Source: Chiridota heheva (lineage: Eukaryota > Echinodermata > Holothuroidea > Apodida > Chiridotidae). Taken from it: DNA of 64,000 nt. Made by a program: the position numbers and the translations under genes. The stretch is taken from assembly GCA_020152595.1 (NCBI GenBank), contig JAIGNY010004605.1:154501-218500 (forward strand). Direction: 5' to 3'. Below the pieces are notes generated by a model that saw nothing but the letters and a program-made list of their open reading frames with translations, had not been told where the DNA came from and did no database searches. Below are positions 1 through 11,984 of this stretch, piece by piece (the stretch's first letter is position 1; each line of letters begins with the position of its first letter).

Positions 1-607
1 CCTCTCTGACATCAAACCGCTTATCGCTTCCCTTGTTCGTGACTGCTGGCAAACCTCATGGAGCTCCCAAATTGATAACAAACTCTATGTCATCCAGCCC
101 ACAATCCTGATCAAATCCACCATCAACAATCTCTCTCGTATCGACAATGTTCATATTACTCGTCTTAGAATTGGTCACACCCACCTCACTCACTCCCACC
201 TCCTTATTGGTTCCCCCCAACCCCTCTGTAACAATTGCCACTGCATCCTCACTATCCATCACGTTCTCCTTGCTTGCCCCCTGTATAACCTTCCCAGAGC
301 TTCTCTCGCTCCCCACAACTCAATTGCTGAGTTATTTCCAAAAAATCCACCGGATAAAATCATCTCCTTCCTTCATCATGCTTCCCTCTACAACCATATT
401 TAATTCTCCTCTTCCACCCCTACTTTGTTTTGTTTCACCCATGCACCTCCCTCTATCGATCACAGCTTTCTGACTTTTGTTCTTAAATTTCTCTCATTCT
501 CTCCCGTTTTCTTTTCTTCCTACCTCTAAAATGATCTGACCTCTCAGGCACAATTTGACCCTCGTTGTTGTGGTGCCGTTAAGACCTCATCAAACAAACA
601 AACAAAC
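1..607 (+). mobile_element. LINE 3' fragment (RNase H end and 3' UTR), copy 1
   Basis: The sequence encodes the C-terminal part of a retroelement RNase H region (IDNKLYVIQP, RIGHTHLTHSHLL, then a Cys/His segment) and a 3' UTR ending in (AAAC)n. It is nearly identical to 3152-3756, with an offset of about 3150 bp. Its 5' end lies outside the window. Three other LINE copies in the window share its terminal sequence. RNase H plus an APE-type endonuclease points to the I/Nimb-like group of non-LTR elements. Confidence 0.85.
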
Positions 608-2773
608 ATTATCTTAAGAAGGGGTGTTTTTGTAAGTGTGGATGAGTCTCTCTTAAATAAGATTGAGAAGATCTTACATCTCATTTCACAAGGGTTACTT
701 CATTATCTTAAGAAGGGGTGTTTTTGTAAGTGTGAATGAGTCTCTCTTAAATAAGATTGAGGAGATCTTACATATCATTTCTCCAGGGTTACCGCATTAT
801 CTTAAGAAGGGGTGTTTTTGTAAGTGTGGATGAGTCTTTCTTAAATAAGATTGAGAGGATCTTACATCTCATTTCTCCAGGGTTACCACATTATCTTGAG
901 AAGGGGTGTATTTGTAAGTGTGGATGAGTCTTTCTAAAATAAGATTAAGAGGATCTTACATCTCATTTCACCAGGGTTACCGCATTATCTTAAGAAGGGG
1001 TGTTTTTGTAAGTGTGGATGAGTCTTTCTTAAATAAAATTGAGAGGATCTTACATCTCATTTTTCCAGGATTACTGCATTATCTTAGGAAGGGGTGTTTT
1101 TGTAAGTGTTGATGAGTCTTTCCCAAGTAAGATTGCAAGGATCTTACATCTCATTTTACCAGGGTTACCGCATTATTTTGAGAAGTGGTGTTTTTGTAAG
1201 TGTGGATGAGTTTTTCTTAAGTAAGATTGAGAGGATCTTACATCTCATTTCACCAGGGTTACTACATTATCTTAAGAAGGGGTGTTTTTGTAAGTGTGGC
1301 TGAGTCTTTTTTAAATAAGATTGAGAGGATCTTACATCTCATTTCACCAGGGTTACTACATTATCTTGAGAAGGGGTGTTTTTGTAAGTGTGGATAAGTC
1401 TTTCTTAAATAAGATTGAGAGAATTTTACATCTCATTTCTCCAGGGTTACCGCATTATCTTAAGAAGGGCTGTTTTTGTAAGTGTGGATGAGTCTTTCTT
1501 AAATAAGATTGAGAGGATCTTACATCTCATTTCACCAGGGTTACCGCATTATCTTAAGAAGGGGTGTTTTTGTAAGTGTGGATGAGTCTTTCTAAGTAAG
1601 ATTGCAAGGATCGTACATCTCATTTTACCAGGGTTTGATATTTTGAGAAGTGGTGTTTTTGTAAGTGTGGATGAGTTTTTCTTAAGTAAGGTTGTGAGGA
1701 TCTTACATCTCATTTCACCAGGGATACTACATTATCTTAAGAAGGGGTGTTTTTGTAAGTGTGGATTATTCTTTTTTAAATGAGATTGCAAGGATCTTAC
1801 ATCTCATTTCTCCAGGATTACCTCATTGTCTTGCGAAAAGGGGTGTTTTTGTAAGTGTGGATGAGTCTTTTTTAAATATAATTGAGAGAATTTTACATCT
1901 CATTTCTCCAGGGTTACCGCATTATCTTAAGAAGGGGTGTTTTTGTAAGTGTGGATGAGTCTTTTTTAAGTAAGATTGAGAGGATCTTACATCTCATTTC
2001 TCCAGGGTGACCGCATTATCTTGAGAAGGGGTGTTTTTGTAAGTGTGGATGAGTCTTTTTAAAAAAAGATTAAGAGGATCTTACATCTCATTTCACCAGG
2101 GTTACCACATTATCTTGAGAAGGGGTGTTTTTGTAAGTGTGGATGAGTCTTTTTTAAATATAATTGAGAGAATTTTACATCTCATTTCTCCAGGGTTACC
2201 GCATTATCTTAAGAAGGGGTGTTTTTGTAAGTGTGGATAAGTCTTTTTTAAGTAAGATTGAGAGGATCTTACATCTCATTTCTCCAGGGTGACCGCATTA
2301 TCTTGAGAAGGGGTGTTTTTGTAAGTGTGGATGAGTCTTTTTAAAAAAAGATTAAGAGGATCTTACATCTCATTTCACCAGGGTTACCACATTATCATGA
2401 GAAGGGGTGTTTTTGTAAGTGTTGATGAGTCTTTCTAAAATAAGATTGAGAGGATCTTACATCTCATTTTTTCAGGGTTACTTCATTATCTTAAGAAGGG
2501 TGTTTTTGTAAGTGTGGATGAGTCTTTTAAAAAAGATTAAGAGGATCTTACATCTCATTTTTTCAGGGTTACTTCATTATCTTAAGAAGGGGTGTTTTTG
2601 CAAGTGTAGATGAGTCTTTCTACAATAAGATTGAGAGGATCTTACATCTCATTTCACCAGGTTTAATTTATTATCTTAAGAAGGGGTGTTTTTGTAAGTG
2701 TGGATGAGTCTTTCTTAAATAAGATTGAGAGGATCTTACATCTCATTTCTTCAGGGTTTCTTAATTATCTTAA
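608..2773. repeat. 94-bp minisatellite array 1 (about 23 units)
   Basis: The unit starts ATTATCTTAAGAAGGGGTGT and contains GTAAGTGTGGATGAGTC and TCTCATTTCTCCAGGG. The period was measured as 94 bp at 608 to 702. Each unit holds a donor-like GTAAGT and, about 60 bp later, an acceptor-like pyrimidine tract with CAG. Characteristic variant units occur in the same order as in array 2, so the two arrays are duplicates of each other. Confidence 0.93.
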
Positions 2774-3756
2774 CTCTAAGGAAGGCAACAAGACAGCTGC
2801 TGCTGCCATCATCCAAGACATCACCCTCAGTAGCAGACTTCCTGACTACTCATCCATCTTTTCTGCCGAGGCTAAGGCCATTCTCCTCGCCCTCAACTTT
2901 ATTGAGTACTCTCCTCTCAGCCACTTTGCCATATTCTCCGACTCAAAGGCTGTTCTTACTTCATTACTCAATCTTAAATGGGATAACCTCACTTGCCACC
3001 TCCTCCTCCAGAAACTCTTTTCCCCCACCCTCTGCAGGAAAAGGGTTCTTTTCTTCTGGATACCCAGCCATGTTGGCATCCCTGGCAATGACAGGGCTGA
3101 TGCAGCTGCTAAGCTTGCCCTTAAGCTCCTCTCTACCCCTTTTCCTAAAACCCTCTCTGACATCAAACCGCTTATCGCTTCCCTTGTTCGTGACTGCTGG
3201 CAAACCTCATGGAGCTCCCAAATTGATAACAAACTCTATGTCATCCAGCCCACAATCCTGATCAAATCCACCATCAACAACCTCTCGTGATCGACAATGT
3301 TCATATTACTGCCTTAGAATTGGTCACACCCACCTCACTCACTCCCACCTCCTTATTGGTTCCCCCCAACCCCTCTGTAACAATTGCCACTGCATCCTCA
3401 CTATCCATCACGTTCTCCTTGCTTGCCCCCTGTATAACCTTCCCAGAGCTTCTCTCGCTCCCCACAACTCAATTGCTGAGTTATTTCCAAAAAATCCACC
3501 GGATAAAATCATCTCCTTCCTTCATCATGCTTCCCTCTACAACCATATTTAATTCTCCTCTTTCACCCCTACTTTGTTTTGTTTCACCCATGCACCTCCT
3601 CTCTCGATCACAGCTTTCTGACTTTTGTTCTTAAATTTCTCTCATTCTCTCCCTGTTTTCTTTTCTTCCTACCTCTAAAATAATCTGACCTCTCAGGCAC
3701 AATTTGACCCTCGTTGTTGTGGTGCCGTTAAGACCTCATCAAACAAACAAACAAAC
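2774..3756 (+). mobile_element. 5'-truncated LINE (RNase H to 3' UTR) with target-site duplication, copy 2
   Basis: This 983-bp element is flanked by ATTATCTTAA on both sides (2764-2773 and 3757-3766), a target-site duplication taken from the 94-bp unit. It encodes RNase H: SRLPDYSSIFSAEAKAILLA, FSDSKAVLTSLLNL, FFWIPSHVGIPGNDRADAAA. The reading frame is open to about 3290 and then broken near the CGTGATCGAC change. The tail is (AAAC)n. Insertion into an existing minisatellite was followed by duplication of the LINE and array together. Confidence 0.9.
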
Positions 3757-6056
3757 ATTATCTTAAGAAGGGGTGTTTTTGTAAGTGTGGATGAGTCTCT
3801 CTTAAATAAGATTGAGAAGATCTTACATCTCATTTCACCAGGGTTACTTCATTATCTTAAGAAGGGGTGTTTTTGTAAGTGTGAATGAGTCTCTCTTAAA
3901 TAAGATTGAGGAGATCTTACATATCATTTCTCCAGGGTTACCGCATTATCTTAAGAAGGGGTGTTTTTGTATGTGTGGATGAGTCTTTCCTAAATAAGAT
4001 TGAGAGGATCTTACATCTCATTTCTCCAGGGTTACCACATTATCTTGAGAAGGGGTGTTTTTGTAAGTGTGGATGAGTCTTTCTAAAATAAGATTGAGAG
4101 GATCTTACATCTCATTTCACCAGGGTTACCGCATTATCTTAAGAAGGGGTGTTTTTGTAAGTGTGGATGAGTCTTTCTTAAATAAGATTGAGAGGATTTC
4201 ATCTCATTTTTCCAGGATTACTGCATTATCTTAGGAAGGGGTGTTTTTGTAAGTGTTGATGAGTCTTTCCCAAGTAAGATTGCAAGGATCTTACATCTCA
4301 TTTTACCAGGGTTACCGCATTATTTTGAGAAGTGGTGTTTTTGTAAGTGTGGATGAGTTTTTCTTAAGTAAGATTGAGAGGATCTTACATCTCATTTCAC
4401 CAGGGTTATTACATTATCTTAAGAAGGGGTGTTTTTGTAAGTGTGGCTGAGTCTTTTTTAAATAAGATTGAGAGGATCTTACATCTCATTTCACCAGGGT
4501 TACTACATTATCTTGAGAAGGGGTGTTTTTGTAAGTGTGGATGAGTCTTTCTTAAGTAAGATTGAGAGAATTTTACATCTCATTTCTCCAGGGTTACCGC
4601 ATTATCTTAAGAAGGGCTGTTTTTGTAAGTGTGGATGAGTCTTTCTTAAATAAGATTGAGAGGATCTTACATCTCATTTCACCAGGGTTACTTTATTATC
4701 TTAAGAAGGGGTGTTTTTGTAAGTGTGGATGAGTCTTTCCTAAGTAAGATTGCAAGGATCGTACATCTCATTTTACCAGGGTTACCGCATATTTTGAGAA
4801 GTGGTGTTTTTGTAAGTGTGGATGAGTTTTTCTTAAGTAAGGTTGTGAGGATCTTACATCTCATTTCACCAGGGATACTACATTATCTTAAGAAGGGGTG
4901 TTTTTGTAAGTGTGGATTATTCTTTTTTAAATGAGATTGCAAGGATCTTACATCTCATTTCTCCAGGATTACCTCATTGTCTTGCGAAAAGGGGTGTTTT
5001 TGTATGTGTGGCTGAGTCTTTCTTAAATATAATTGAGAGAATTTTACATCTCATTTCTCCAGGGTTACTTTATTATCTTAAGAAGAGGTGATTTTGTAAG
5101 TGTGGCTGAGTCTTTCTTAAATAAGATTGAGAGAATTTTACAACTCATTTCTCCAGGGTTACCGCATTATCTTGAGAAGGGGTGTTTTTGTAAGTGTGGA
5201 TGAGTCTTTTTAAAAAAAGATTAAGAGGATCTTACATCTCATTTCACCAGGGTTACCACATTATCTTGAGAAGGGTGTTTTTGTAAGTGTGGATGAGTCT
5301 TTTTAAATATAATTGAGAGAATTTTACATCTCATTTCTCCAGGGTTCATTATCTTAAGAAGGGGTGTTTTTGTAAGTGTGGATAAGTCTTTTTTTAAGAT
5401 TGAGAGGATCTTACATCTCATTTCTCCAGGGTATTATCTTGAGAAGGGGTGTTTTTGTAAGTGTGGATGAGTCTTTTTAAAAAAAGATTAAGAGGATCTT
5501 ACATCTCATTTCACCAGGGTTACCACATTATCATGAGAAGGGGTGTTTTTGTAAGTGTTGATGAGTCTTTCTAAAATAAGATTGAGAGGATCTTACATCT
5601 CATTTTTTCAGGGTTACTTCATTATCTTAAGAAGGGGTGTTTTTGTAAGTGTGGATGAGTCTTTTTAAAAAAAGATTAAGAGGATCTTACATCTCATTTT
5701 TTCAGGGTTACTTCATTATCTTAAGAAGGGGTGTTTTTGCAAGTGTAGATGAGTCTTTCTAAAATAAGATTGAGAGGATCTTACATCTCATTTCACCAGG
5801 GTTACTACATTATCTTGAGAAGGGGTGTTTTTGTAAGTGTGGATGAGTCTTTTTTAAATAAGATTGAGAGGATCTTACATCTCATTTCTCCAGGGTTACC
5901 GTATTATCTTCTAAAGGGGTATTTTTCTATGTGTGAATGAGTCTTACTTAAATAAGTTTGCAATGATCTTACATTTCATTTCTCCAGGGTTAGTGCATTA
6001 TTTTGAAAAGGGGTGTTTTTGTGGATTAGTCTTTCTTAGATAAGATTGGAATGGAT
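3757..6056. repeat. 94-bp minisatellite array 2 (about 24 units)
   Basis: It has the same 94-bp unit as array 1, and rare variants are at matching offsets (GAAGGGCTG near 1466 and 4614; CTTGCGAAAAGG near 1830 and 4981). The last units decay after about 5900. The array ends about 440 bp before exon 1. Confidence 0.93.
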
Positions 6057-6497
6057 GAGAATGAGCAGTGTTCAATATCTTGAAAATTCCTGTTTTTGCA
6101 GAGAAGGTAATATTTAAAAAACGTTTTACCTCATCTTGGTCCATTGATCTTTATTACAAAGTTGTGGTACTTTTATTAGCTTCAGTTTGGAATTTAAATA
6201 AGCCTTTATTCTTTTATTTAAAATCTAATCAATTTTCAGTTAATGCCTAAAAAATCAAGCAAATACATTTTGTAGATGCCATATGTGAAGTTGAAACAAG
6301 AAAACTTGCAAAGAAGAATGAACAATGTCTAATGATTTTCAGAAAAATGCAGCATCATTGAGAACATAATACTGATATATAAAGCAAGTCTTGAAACGTT
6401 TATTAGCTGTAATATGGAATTTAAACTAAGGCTTTGCTTTTTAGTTGAAAAAAAATTAAATGCACTTTGTTTATGGTTGGATGTGTTTGGTTTGCAG

Positions 6498-6627
6498 GAC
6501 AAACCCAGAGTCAAGGATGAAGACTGCATGAAAATGTTGCAGCCGTTAGATGACGCCCTACATGATCACATGGACAGACTGTGTCAGGTGGCGCTTATCG
6601 TTGCTTCAAGTTGCACGGATGATGACA
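6498..6627 (+). CDS. Exon 1 of the window (partial residues 1-44)
   Basis: The exon follows a TTTGCAG acceptor and starts in phase 0 with DKPRVKDEDC. It ends at a GTAAGT donor leaving one base (phase 1). It encodes an acidic, probably helical segment ending in SSCTDDD. The open frame extends upstream of the acceptor to 6414, but that part is AT-rich and looks intronic. The phase fits exon 2, 10.6 kb downstream. A real upstream exon must end in phase 0 and is not in the window. Confidence 0.85.
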
Positions 6628-6959
6628 GTAAGTATTTTGTTGATGACTATTCTCTTACATTGTTTCATCTTCAATATAAAACCTTTCCCCTGAAAATACT
6701 ATCATAAATTTGTTCAATAAAAACTCTCCCACTGATTGTAAATGTACACAGGACATTTAATATGAGAAAAGTATATGTTCTGACTAAAGCTTCACAACTC
6801 AGAGAGCAATCTAACAAATTTGTATAATTATTAAAGACATTAATTCCACCACTACGTGAGCAGCCATTTTGATTTTAAAGGAATATGTCAGAATTTATGT
6901 CACCTTTAACTCTACTTGTTTGCAGCTTATGACTTGTTGAGAGCAAGGTGATTTTCTAT
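6628..6959. other. Intron, nothing recognised
   Basis: AT-rich intronic sequence after exon 1. No repeat, RNA gene or coding signal was seen. Confidence 0.6.
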
Positions 6960-7260
6960 CTGTTCTCTCAAGCTTTCCATTCTGATTATACTCTACCATA
7001 CACTTTTCCACCTAATCTTTTGCACTTTTTTAATTTTCTCGGATTTTTTCTTTGTGGATGGGTGACTGCTTTCGGTAAGATTGTTCCTTTTTAATTTTTC
7101 CCTCCTTATGTGACCTAGCTGGCCTACACGCCCTTTTTGGTAGTTATACAGTGGTTCTCGTATAGTAGTTCTGCAACTTTTTTTTTCTAGTCGCCTCGGG
7201 TCTCCTGGCCCTTGGTAATTTTTTTCCAACATGACCAAAAGCTTTTGTGTTACTGGATTC
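6960..7260 (+). mobile_element. LINE 5'-end fragment (5' UTR-like)
   Basis: The stretch from TGTGGATGGGTGACTGCTTT to CCAACATGACCAAAAGC resembles 63470-63655, which directly precedes the ORF1 start of the LINE at the window end. Shared blocks are GTGGATGGG, AGTAAGATTGTTC-like sequence, ATACAGTGG, TAGTAGTTC, and GGGTCTC..GGCCCTTGG. A short ATG frame (MTKSFCVTGFS) follows and stops. 5' pieces of LINEs are rarer than 3' pieces. Confidence 0.65.
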
Positions 7261-8369
7261 TCTTAGCAAGGAAATCGCACTAGCTACACAATTTTTTTTT
7301 GTTTGCGGAACACCGACTACCATGCAACAATTTATATGTTCCTGACTCAGCAGGCACAAATTATCACATTTTGAGACTAAATTCGTGTGGATGACATTGC
7401 ATACATTCAATACATACCTAATGTTGCGCCCATGAGAACATGACACAATCTTCTGACGAATTATTTACCAAATTTCCTAATTTCTTCATTATTGTTAAGT
7501 GTAATATACGGAATTACCATGTTGAGTTACACAAAAAAATTGGGTAAAAGACTAACAATGAGCATAAAAAGTTACAATGAATTAGCCATCCTTCCTTGTG
7601 AAGTTGGAAGCAGGATTTTTAGATCTGCTGCATATTAAGGTTAAGGCCCTGTGCATTCTATTTCTAACTTTACACTTTCAGCATTTGTATTGTAATCTTG
7701 TTATTATTAAGGTGGATGGACATTGCAGCATTCTGGATGAGATTTGTATCTCACCAGATTTAGCATTTCTGATTTTTTAAGGGGTTGTTGTTCCATTTCT
7801 TTTATAAAGTGTTTTCACTTGTAAGTTATACTTCTTCCAAGTTCTTCTAAACAGTTATTTTTAGTTTCAGATTTTTAGTTTCAGTTTTAGTTTCTTTTCA
7901 ACGAAAATATTTAAATAATTTTCATCAAATTTTAGCTTCAGTATATTTGAGGGTGGGTAAAATGCACAATGTATGTATTTATAAATTATATGATCAAATG
8001 TAATAGTAATAGTTCAGAAAAATATTTCAAATATTTCATTGATTGATTATATACACACAACAACTACAGTAGATTTGTAATGATTTTTTGTTAATGGTAA
8101 GTTTCTTGTTTATGGCTTAAAGTTTTGATGCTTAAATGGGTTTGATTAAATTGTCAGATCTTATCTGCATTGAAGTGCTTTAGATTCAAGAGCATAGCAA
8201 TGCAGCCTCCGCACTAAATATTGCCATGGTTGAAAGGAAAGTGAAGGATTTTCATCAGTAAAAAAATAGTATTAAACATTGTCATAGTAATGTTCAAAAT
8301 TTGCTGAATTAACTTATTATTTTTTATAGTGAATAATTAATCCAAAATTGATTTTGGTCACCTGATTTT
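7261..8369. other. Intron, nothing recognised
   Basis: AT-rich sequence. A short stretch at 7335-7352 (GTTCCTGACTCAGCAGG) recurs near 9992, and TAGTTTCAG repeats occur near 7860. No coding or RNA gene evidence. Confidence 0.5.
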
Positions 8370-9536
8370 TCGTTCGCATGCGAAGCATTATGCGAACCTA
8401 TGTAATGGCGATTCAGCCGTCCGTCTGTCCGGCCGTCCGGCCTTCCACAGTTTTGTCCTGAGATTTTCTCAGAAATGGTATAGTTTTTTGAGAATTCCTC
8501 AGTAAATGTTAAAGTTCTTCAAATATCCTTATGGAAGGTTAGAATTTCCTTGAAAAATGTTAAAGTTTTTCAGAGATACTTAAAAGACAGGATTAAAGAC
8601 TAGTTTCCTTAAACAATCTACAAAACATTTGATATTTTCTTAGAAGATAACTGTAAAATGATATAATTTTCCAATATTCTTCAGAGATCTTCAAGTCTCT
8701 CTTGTAGCACTTGAGATTTAAAATCCTTGAAATTCTTCAAAATGTTTGGGCATCAACAGTTGTATCAGGCATGATTATTAAACTCCACCTTTATCATTGT
8801 GCTCATTTGCATAAAGTTGCTACAGTATATGACCTGACCAGACTTTTTTATTTAGTATGCTTAGTGGCGGAGTGTGACAGGATGTGATTGCATATGTACA
8901 TAGGGAGGGATGCCATGTGGGACATGGATGGGAGCCATGAGGGACATATGATATAATATTTACCATGTTGTATACACCAAGAGCTTTATCAGGCATGATT
9001 ATTTGACCCCACCTTTTTTTCTTATTCAACAACTCATTTGCATATATCTTATTATATAAACTGACACTTCCATACATAGTATGCTCAATGAGGGACTGAT
9101 AGCTAGGATGAGACTTCTTATGGAGCCTATGGGATGTCATGTGAGACAGGGTGGGATGCCATGTGGGACGTGGGGTGGGATGCCATGTGGGACATGGGGT
9201 GGGATGTCATTTGGGACATGGGCTGTGATCCATGTGGGACATAGGGTGGAATGCCATGTGGGTCATAGGATGGGATGCCCTGTGGGTCCTATGATGGAAT
9301 GGCGCGTGGGACATGGGATGTCATTTAGGACATGGGGTGGGATACCATGTGGGACATGGGGTGGGATGCCATGTGGGACATGGGGTGAGATGCCATGTGG
9401 TACATGGGATGCCATGTGGTACATGGGATGCCATGTGGGACTTAGTGTGAGATGCTAATTTCATAATTGGCCGGGTCATATAATATGGGTATCAATTTGC
9501 ATGGGCATGCGAACCATGACGGTATTTACCGTTCTA
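8370..9536. mobile_element. Dispersed repeat, possibly Helitron-like non-autonomous element
   Basis: The block begins near a perfect palindrome (TTCGCATGCGAA) with GCGAACCTATG and CCGTCCGTC runs. It ends GCATGCGAACCATGACGG then ATTTACCGTTCTAG/T. The end has a hairpin (ACGGTA-TT-TACCGT) just before CTAG followed by T, as Helitron 3' ends often have. Two internal copies of ATCAGGCATGATTATT lie at about 8766 and 8990. No helicase or Rep domain is present. Boundaries and class are guesses. Confidence 0.35.
9125..9450. repeat. 24-bp minisatellite (GGGATGCCATGTGGGACATG type)
   Basis: About 13 degenerate units of GGGACATGGGGTGGGATGCC-like sequence lie inside the preceding dispersed repeat. The period is a multiple of 3, which leaves an artificial Cys/Gly/Met/Trp-rich reading frame on the + strand. 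Confidence 0.85.
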
Positions 9537-10383
9537 GTTGAAATGGAATTTGAGTATATGGCAAGAAAGATTTTAGAAGACGATGCACTTTTAATCACTT
9601 GTCGTTTCTCTTTCTTGATGTTCATTTGTAAGTTGTATCACAAACTGTAGGGTACCTTCAGATTCTTTTTTATTACAAAGAACTCTAACCATTCTTTTGG
9701 TGCGTCAAGCATGTCTGTCCTGAAAACCACTATAATTATAACTTCAAAAGATAGAGCAAGAGCATCTTAAAGATTGTTGATAAAGCCACTAAAGTGAGTT
9801 CAAATGGTATGTTCAAATGTAAAATACAAAGGGTGGTTACCGTGGTGTCAATTTGTTTTGTATATCTGGAGGCGTGGAAAATTGGATGTTGCCGCTTGGG
9901 TAGGGATATGTCAGGTTAACTTGGAGATCCACCATGGAGATCTTTTGCTCCTTTCTGACAAGCAAATATACAAAACTGCCTTCAATTTGCAGTGTTCCTG
10001 ACTCAGCAGACGAATAATAATGCAGGAAAATAGTGGATTTGTGCGGCAAACCTATTTTTGGATCTTTTTTGAGATTTTCGTGCTGCTGCAAGTTTTTCTT
10101 AATGTATTCAGGCTTCAAAAACGTAAGCCTGTATTTTCTCGTTTTTGTTAAGTTTTTTTTTGGCCCATAAATTCACCTTACCCTTTCTGTACTTAACAAA
10201 GTTGTTATTATTTTCTGAGAAATCAATCTTTTATTTGCAATTTGCAAGTTAGATTGTTTCTTTGGGTGTTCTAGTCGTTAAAGATATCGCAGTTTTAAAA
10301 TGGTATGTTTTCAGCTCATTAAATATGCACAGTGTGAAAATCTATGCATACGTTCCTAAGAAAAAAAAGTGCTTTCACGCTTT
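9537..10383. other. Intron, nothing recognised
   Basis: AT-rich, no features beyond short T-runs and the recurrence of GTTCCTGACTCAGCAG near 9992. Confidence 0.5.
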
Positions 10384-11000
10384 GCAGACTGACTGTACTC
10401 ATCCATCTTCTCAGCCGAGGCCAAGGCCATCGTACTCGCCAACAACTATATTGAAGACTCCCCTTCAGCCACTTTGCCATCTTCTCAAGACTCCTAAGTC
10501 TGTCCTTCTTTACTCAACCTTAAGTGGGATAACCCCACATTTCACCTCCTTTGTAGTACGCCCTCCGCCCCACTTTTGCAAGAAAAGTATTATTTTTGGA
10601 TACCCAGCCATGTTGGCATCCCTGGCAATGACAGAGCTGATTCAGCTGCTTTAGCTTGCCCTCAACCATCCTCTCTCTCCTTTCCTATAACCCTTTCTGA
10701 CATCAAACTGCTTATAGCTTTCATTGTTTGTGACTGCTGGCAAATCTCATGGGACTCCCAAATTGATAACAAACTCCACAACATCCTGCCCACCATTCCG
10801 ACCAAACCCACCATCCACAATCTGTCCCGTATAGACAACGTCCACCTTAGAATAGGTCATTCACTCACTCCCACCTCCTTACTGGCTCCTCTGCCCCTCT
10901 GCAACATTTGTGATTGTCCCCTCACAGTCCACCATGTCCTCCTTGCCTGCCCCTGTACAACCTCCTCAGAGCTTCCCTCACCCCTCACAACCCCTCAGGG
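10384..11000 (+). mobile_element. LINE RNase H relic, 5' portion
   Basis: Decayed RNase H sequence of the same LINE family: SSIFSAEAKAI-like codons in shifting frames, FWIPSHVGIPGNDRAD near 10590, then IDNVHLRIGHSLTPTSLL. It is interrupted by a SINE at about 11001 and resumes at 11447 with the remaining C-terminus and 3' UTR. Confidence 0.85.
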
Positions 11001-11446
11001 GTTGTCAAGTAGCTCAGTTGGTAGAGCGCACGACTGAGATGCTGAAGGTACCGGATTCAAGCCTCGGTAAGGTCTAACCCGTTTTTCCACAGCTATGAAG
11101 ACTTATATGCCGATTACCAAAGCGGAAGTACGTTGTTTGCAGCTTCTGCTCCCCCCCTCCCCATTCAGCTGTTGAGAGAAGTGGTAATGGTTGAATGGCG
11201 CTCCCTGTCCTTCGGAGGGGATGTTAAGCCATCGGTCTCGATGGTAGGACAGTCACATCCTACCTGCTTCTCTGAACTATTCGAGAAGAGAAGCGTGTTC
11301 ATTTACTTCCTTGAGCCTGAGCTAAAGGATGGATGATGCGCCATATGGGCAGCACTTCCCTATGCTAAAGCTCTGATGTTTGTATAGCACTCTTGAAGAT
11401 ACTTGTATAGAAAAGGCGCTGTGTAAAATATTTAATATTACTATTA
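11001..11446 (+). mobile_element. tRNA-derived SINE, copy 1
   Basis: The tRNA-like head starts at about 11003 with box A TAGCTCAGTTGGTAGAGCG and box B GGATTCAAGCC. The body includes CATTCAGCTGTTGAGAGAAG and TCTCGATGGTAGGACAGTCAC. The tail is AAAAGGCGCTGTGTAAAATA followed by ATTACTATTAC. The element splits a LINE relic. Other copies are at 51940 (+) and 56234 (-). Confidence 0.85.
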
Positions 11447-11712
11447 CAACTCCATCGCCCAGATATAATGATCTCCTTCCTTCATCATGCCTCTACAACC
11501 ATTGGGCCTCCTCTCCCACCACCCCTATCTACTTTTACCCCTTTTTTACACCCCTGCACTTCCTTTTTCAATCCCAGCTTCCTGGCTCTTGGCCCCTGTA
11601 CTTCTCTCAAGCTCTTCCTATTTTTCTTTCTTCCTACCTCTAGAATGATCTAACCTCTCGGGCACAATTTGACCCTCGCTGTCATGGTGCCGTTAAGCCC
11701 TCAAAAACAAAT
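11447..11712 (+). mobile_element. LINE RNase H relic, 3' portion and 3' UTR
   Basis: This continues the relic after the SINE: ATGATCTCCTTCCTTCATCA matches the terminal coding region of the 3' LINE copies. GGCACAATTTGACCCTC and GGTGCCGTTAAG follow, which are the family's 3' end. The (AAAC)n tail is reduced to AAAAACAAA. Confidence 0.8.
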
Positions 11713-11984
11713 GTCTCCAGTTTACTCAGCTTTAGGATGAGTACCAGCATTGCTGGCGAGTTAACCTGCAATTGACTGCTCATCTTCTTGCGCCATGGAA
11801 TCTGGGGATAATGTACCGACCCTATGGGCCTAATGGCTCGGTTGTATATAACAGCATGAAATACTCTTGTTGTATGTATCATATCCTCTCTCACCTACTA
11901 TTTTAAAATTTAAAACTATTTTACTGCACAAGCCAATTGTATTATAAGCTCAAAAGTGAGAAATAAATAAGAGATTATCTTGAA
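11713..11984 (-). repeat. Dispersed repeat fragment and intron
   Basis: GAGTACCAGCATTGCTGG and its flanks at 11715-11765 are the inverted counterpart of 47695-47745 (AGCAATGCTGGTACTCG, AGCTGAGTGGACTGGAG). The remainder is intronic with no signal. Confidence 0.55.

Noticed and set aside
2700..3290. Host RNase H gene
   Set aside because: The frame is the RNase H end of a truncated LINE with a target-site duplication; the N-terminal residues come from the 94-bp repeat.
8820..9458. Cys/Gly/Trp-rich frame at 9081
   Set aside because: A product of the 24-bp repeat, whose period is a multiple of three.
11003..11075. Functional tRNA gene
   Set aside because: Box A and B are present, but the acceptor stem does not pair, the body and tail are SINE-like, and further copies exist at 52005 and 56440.
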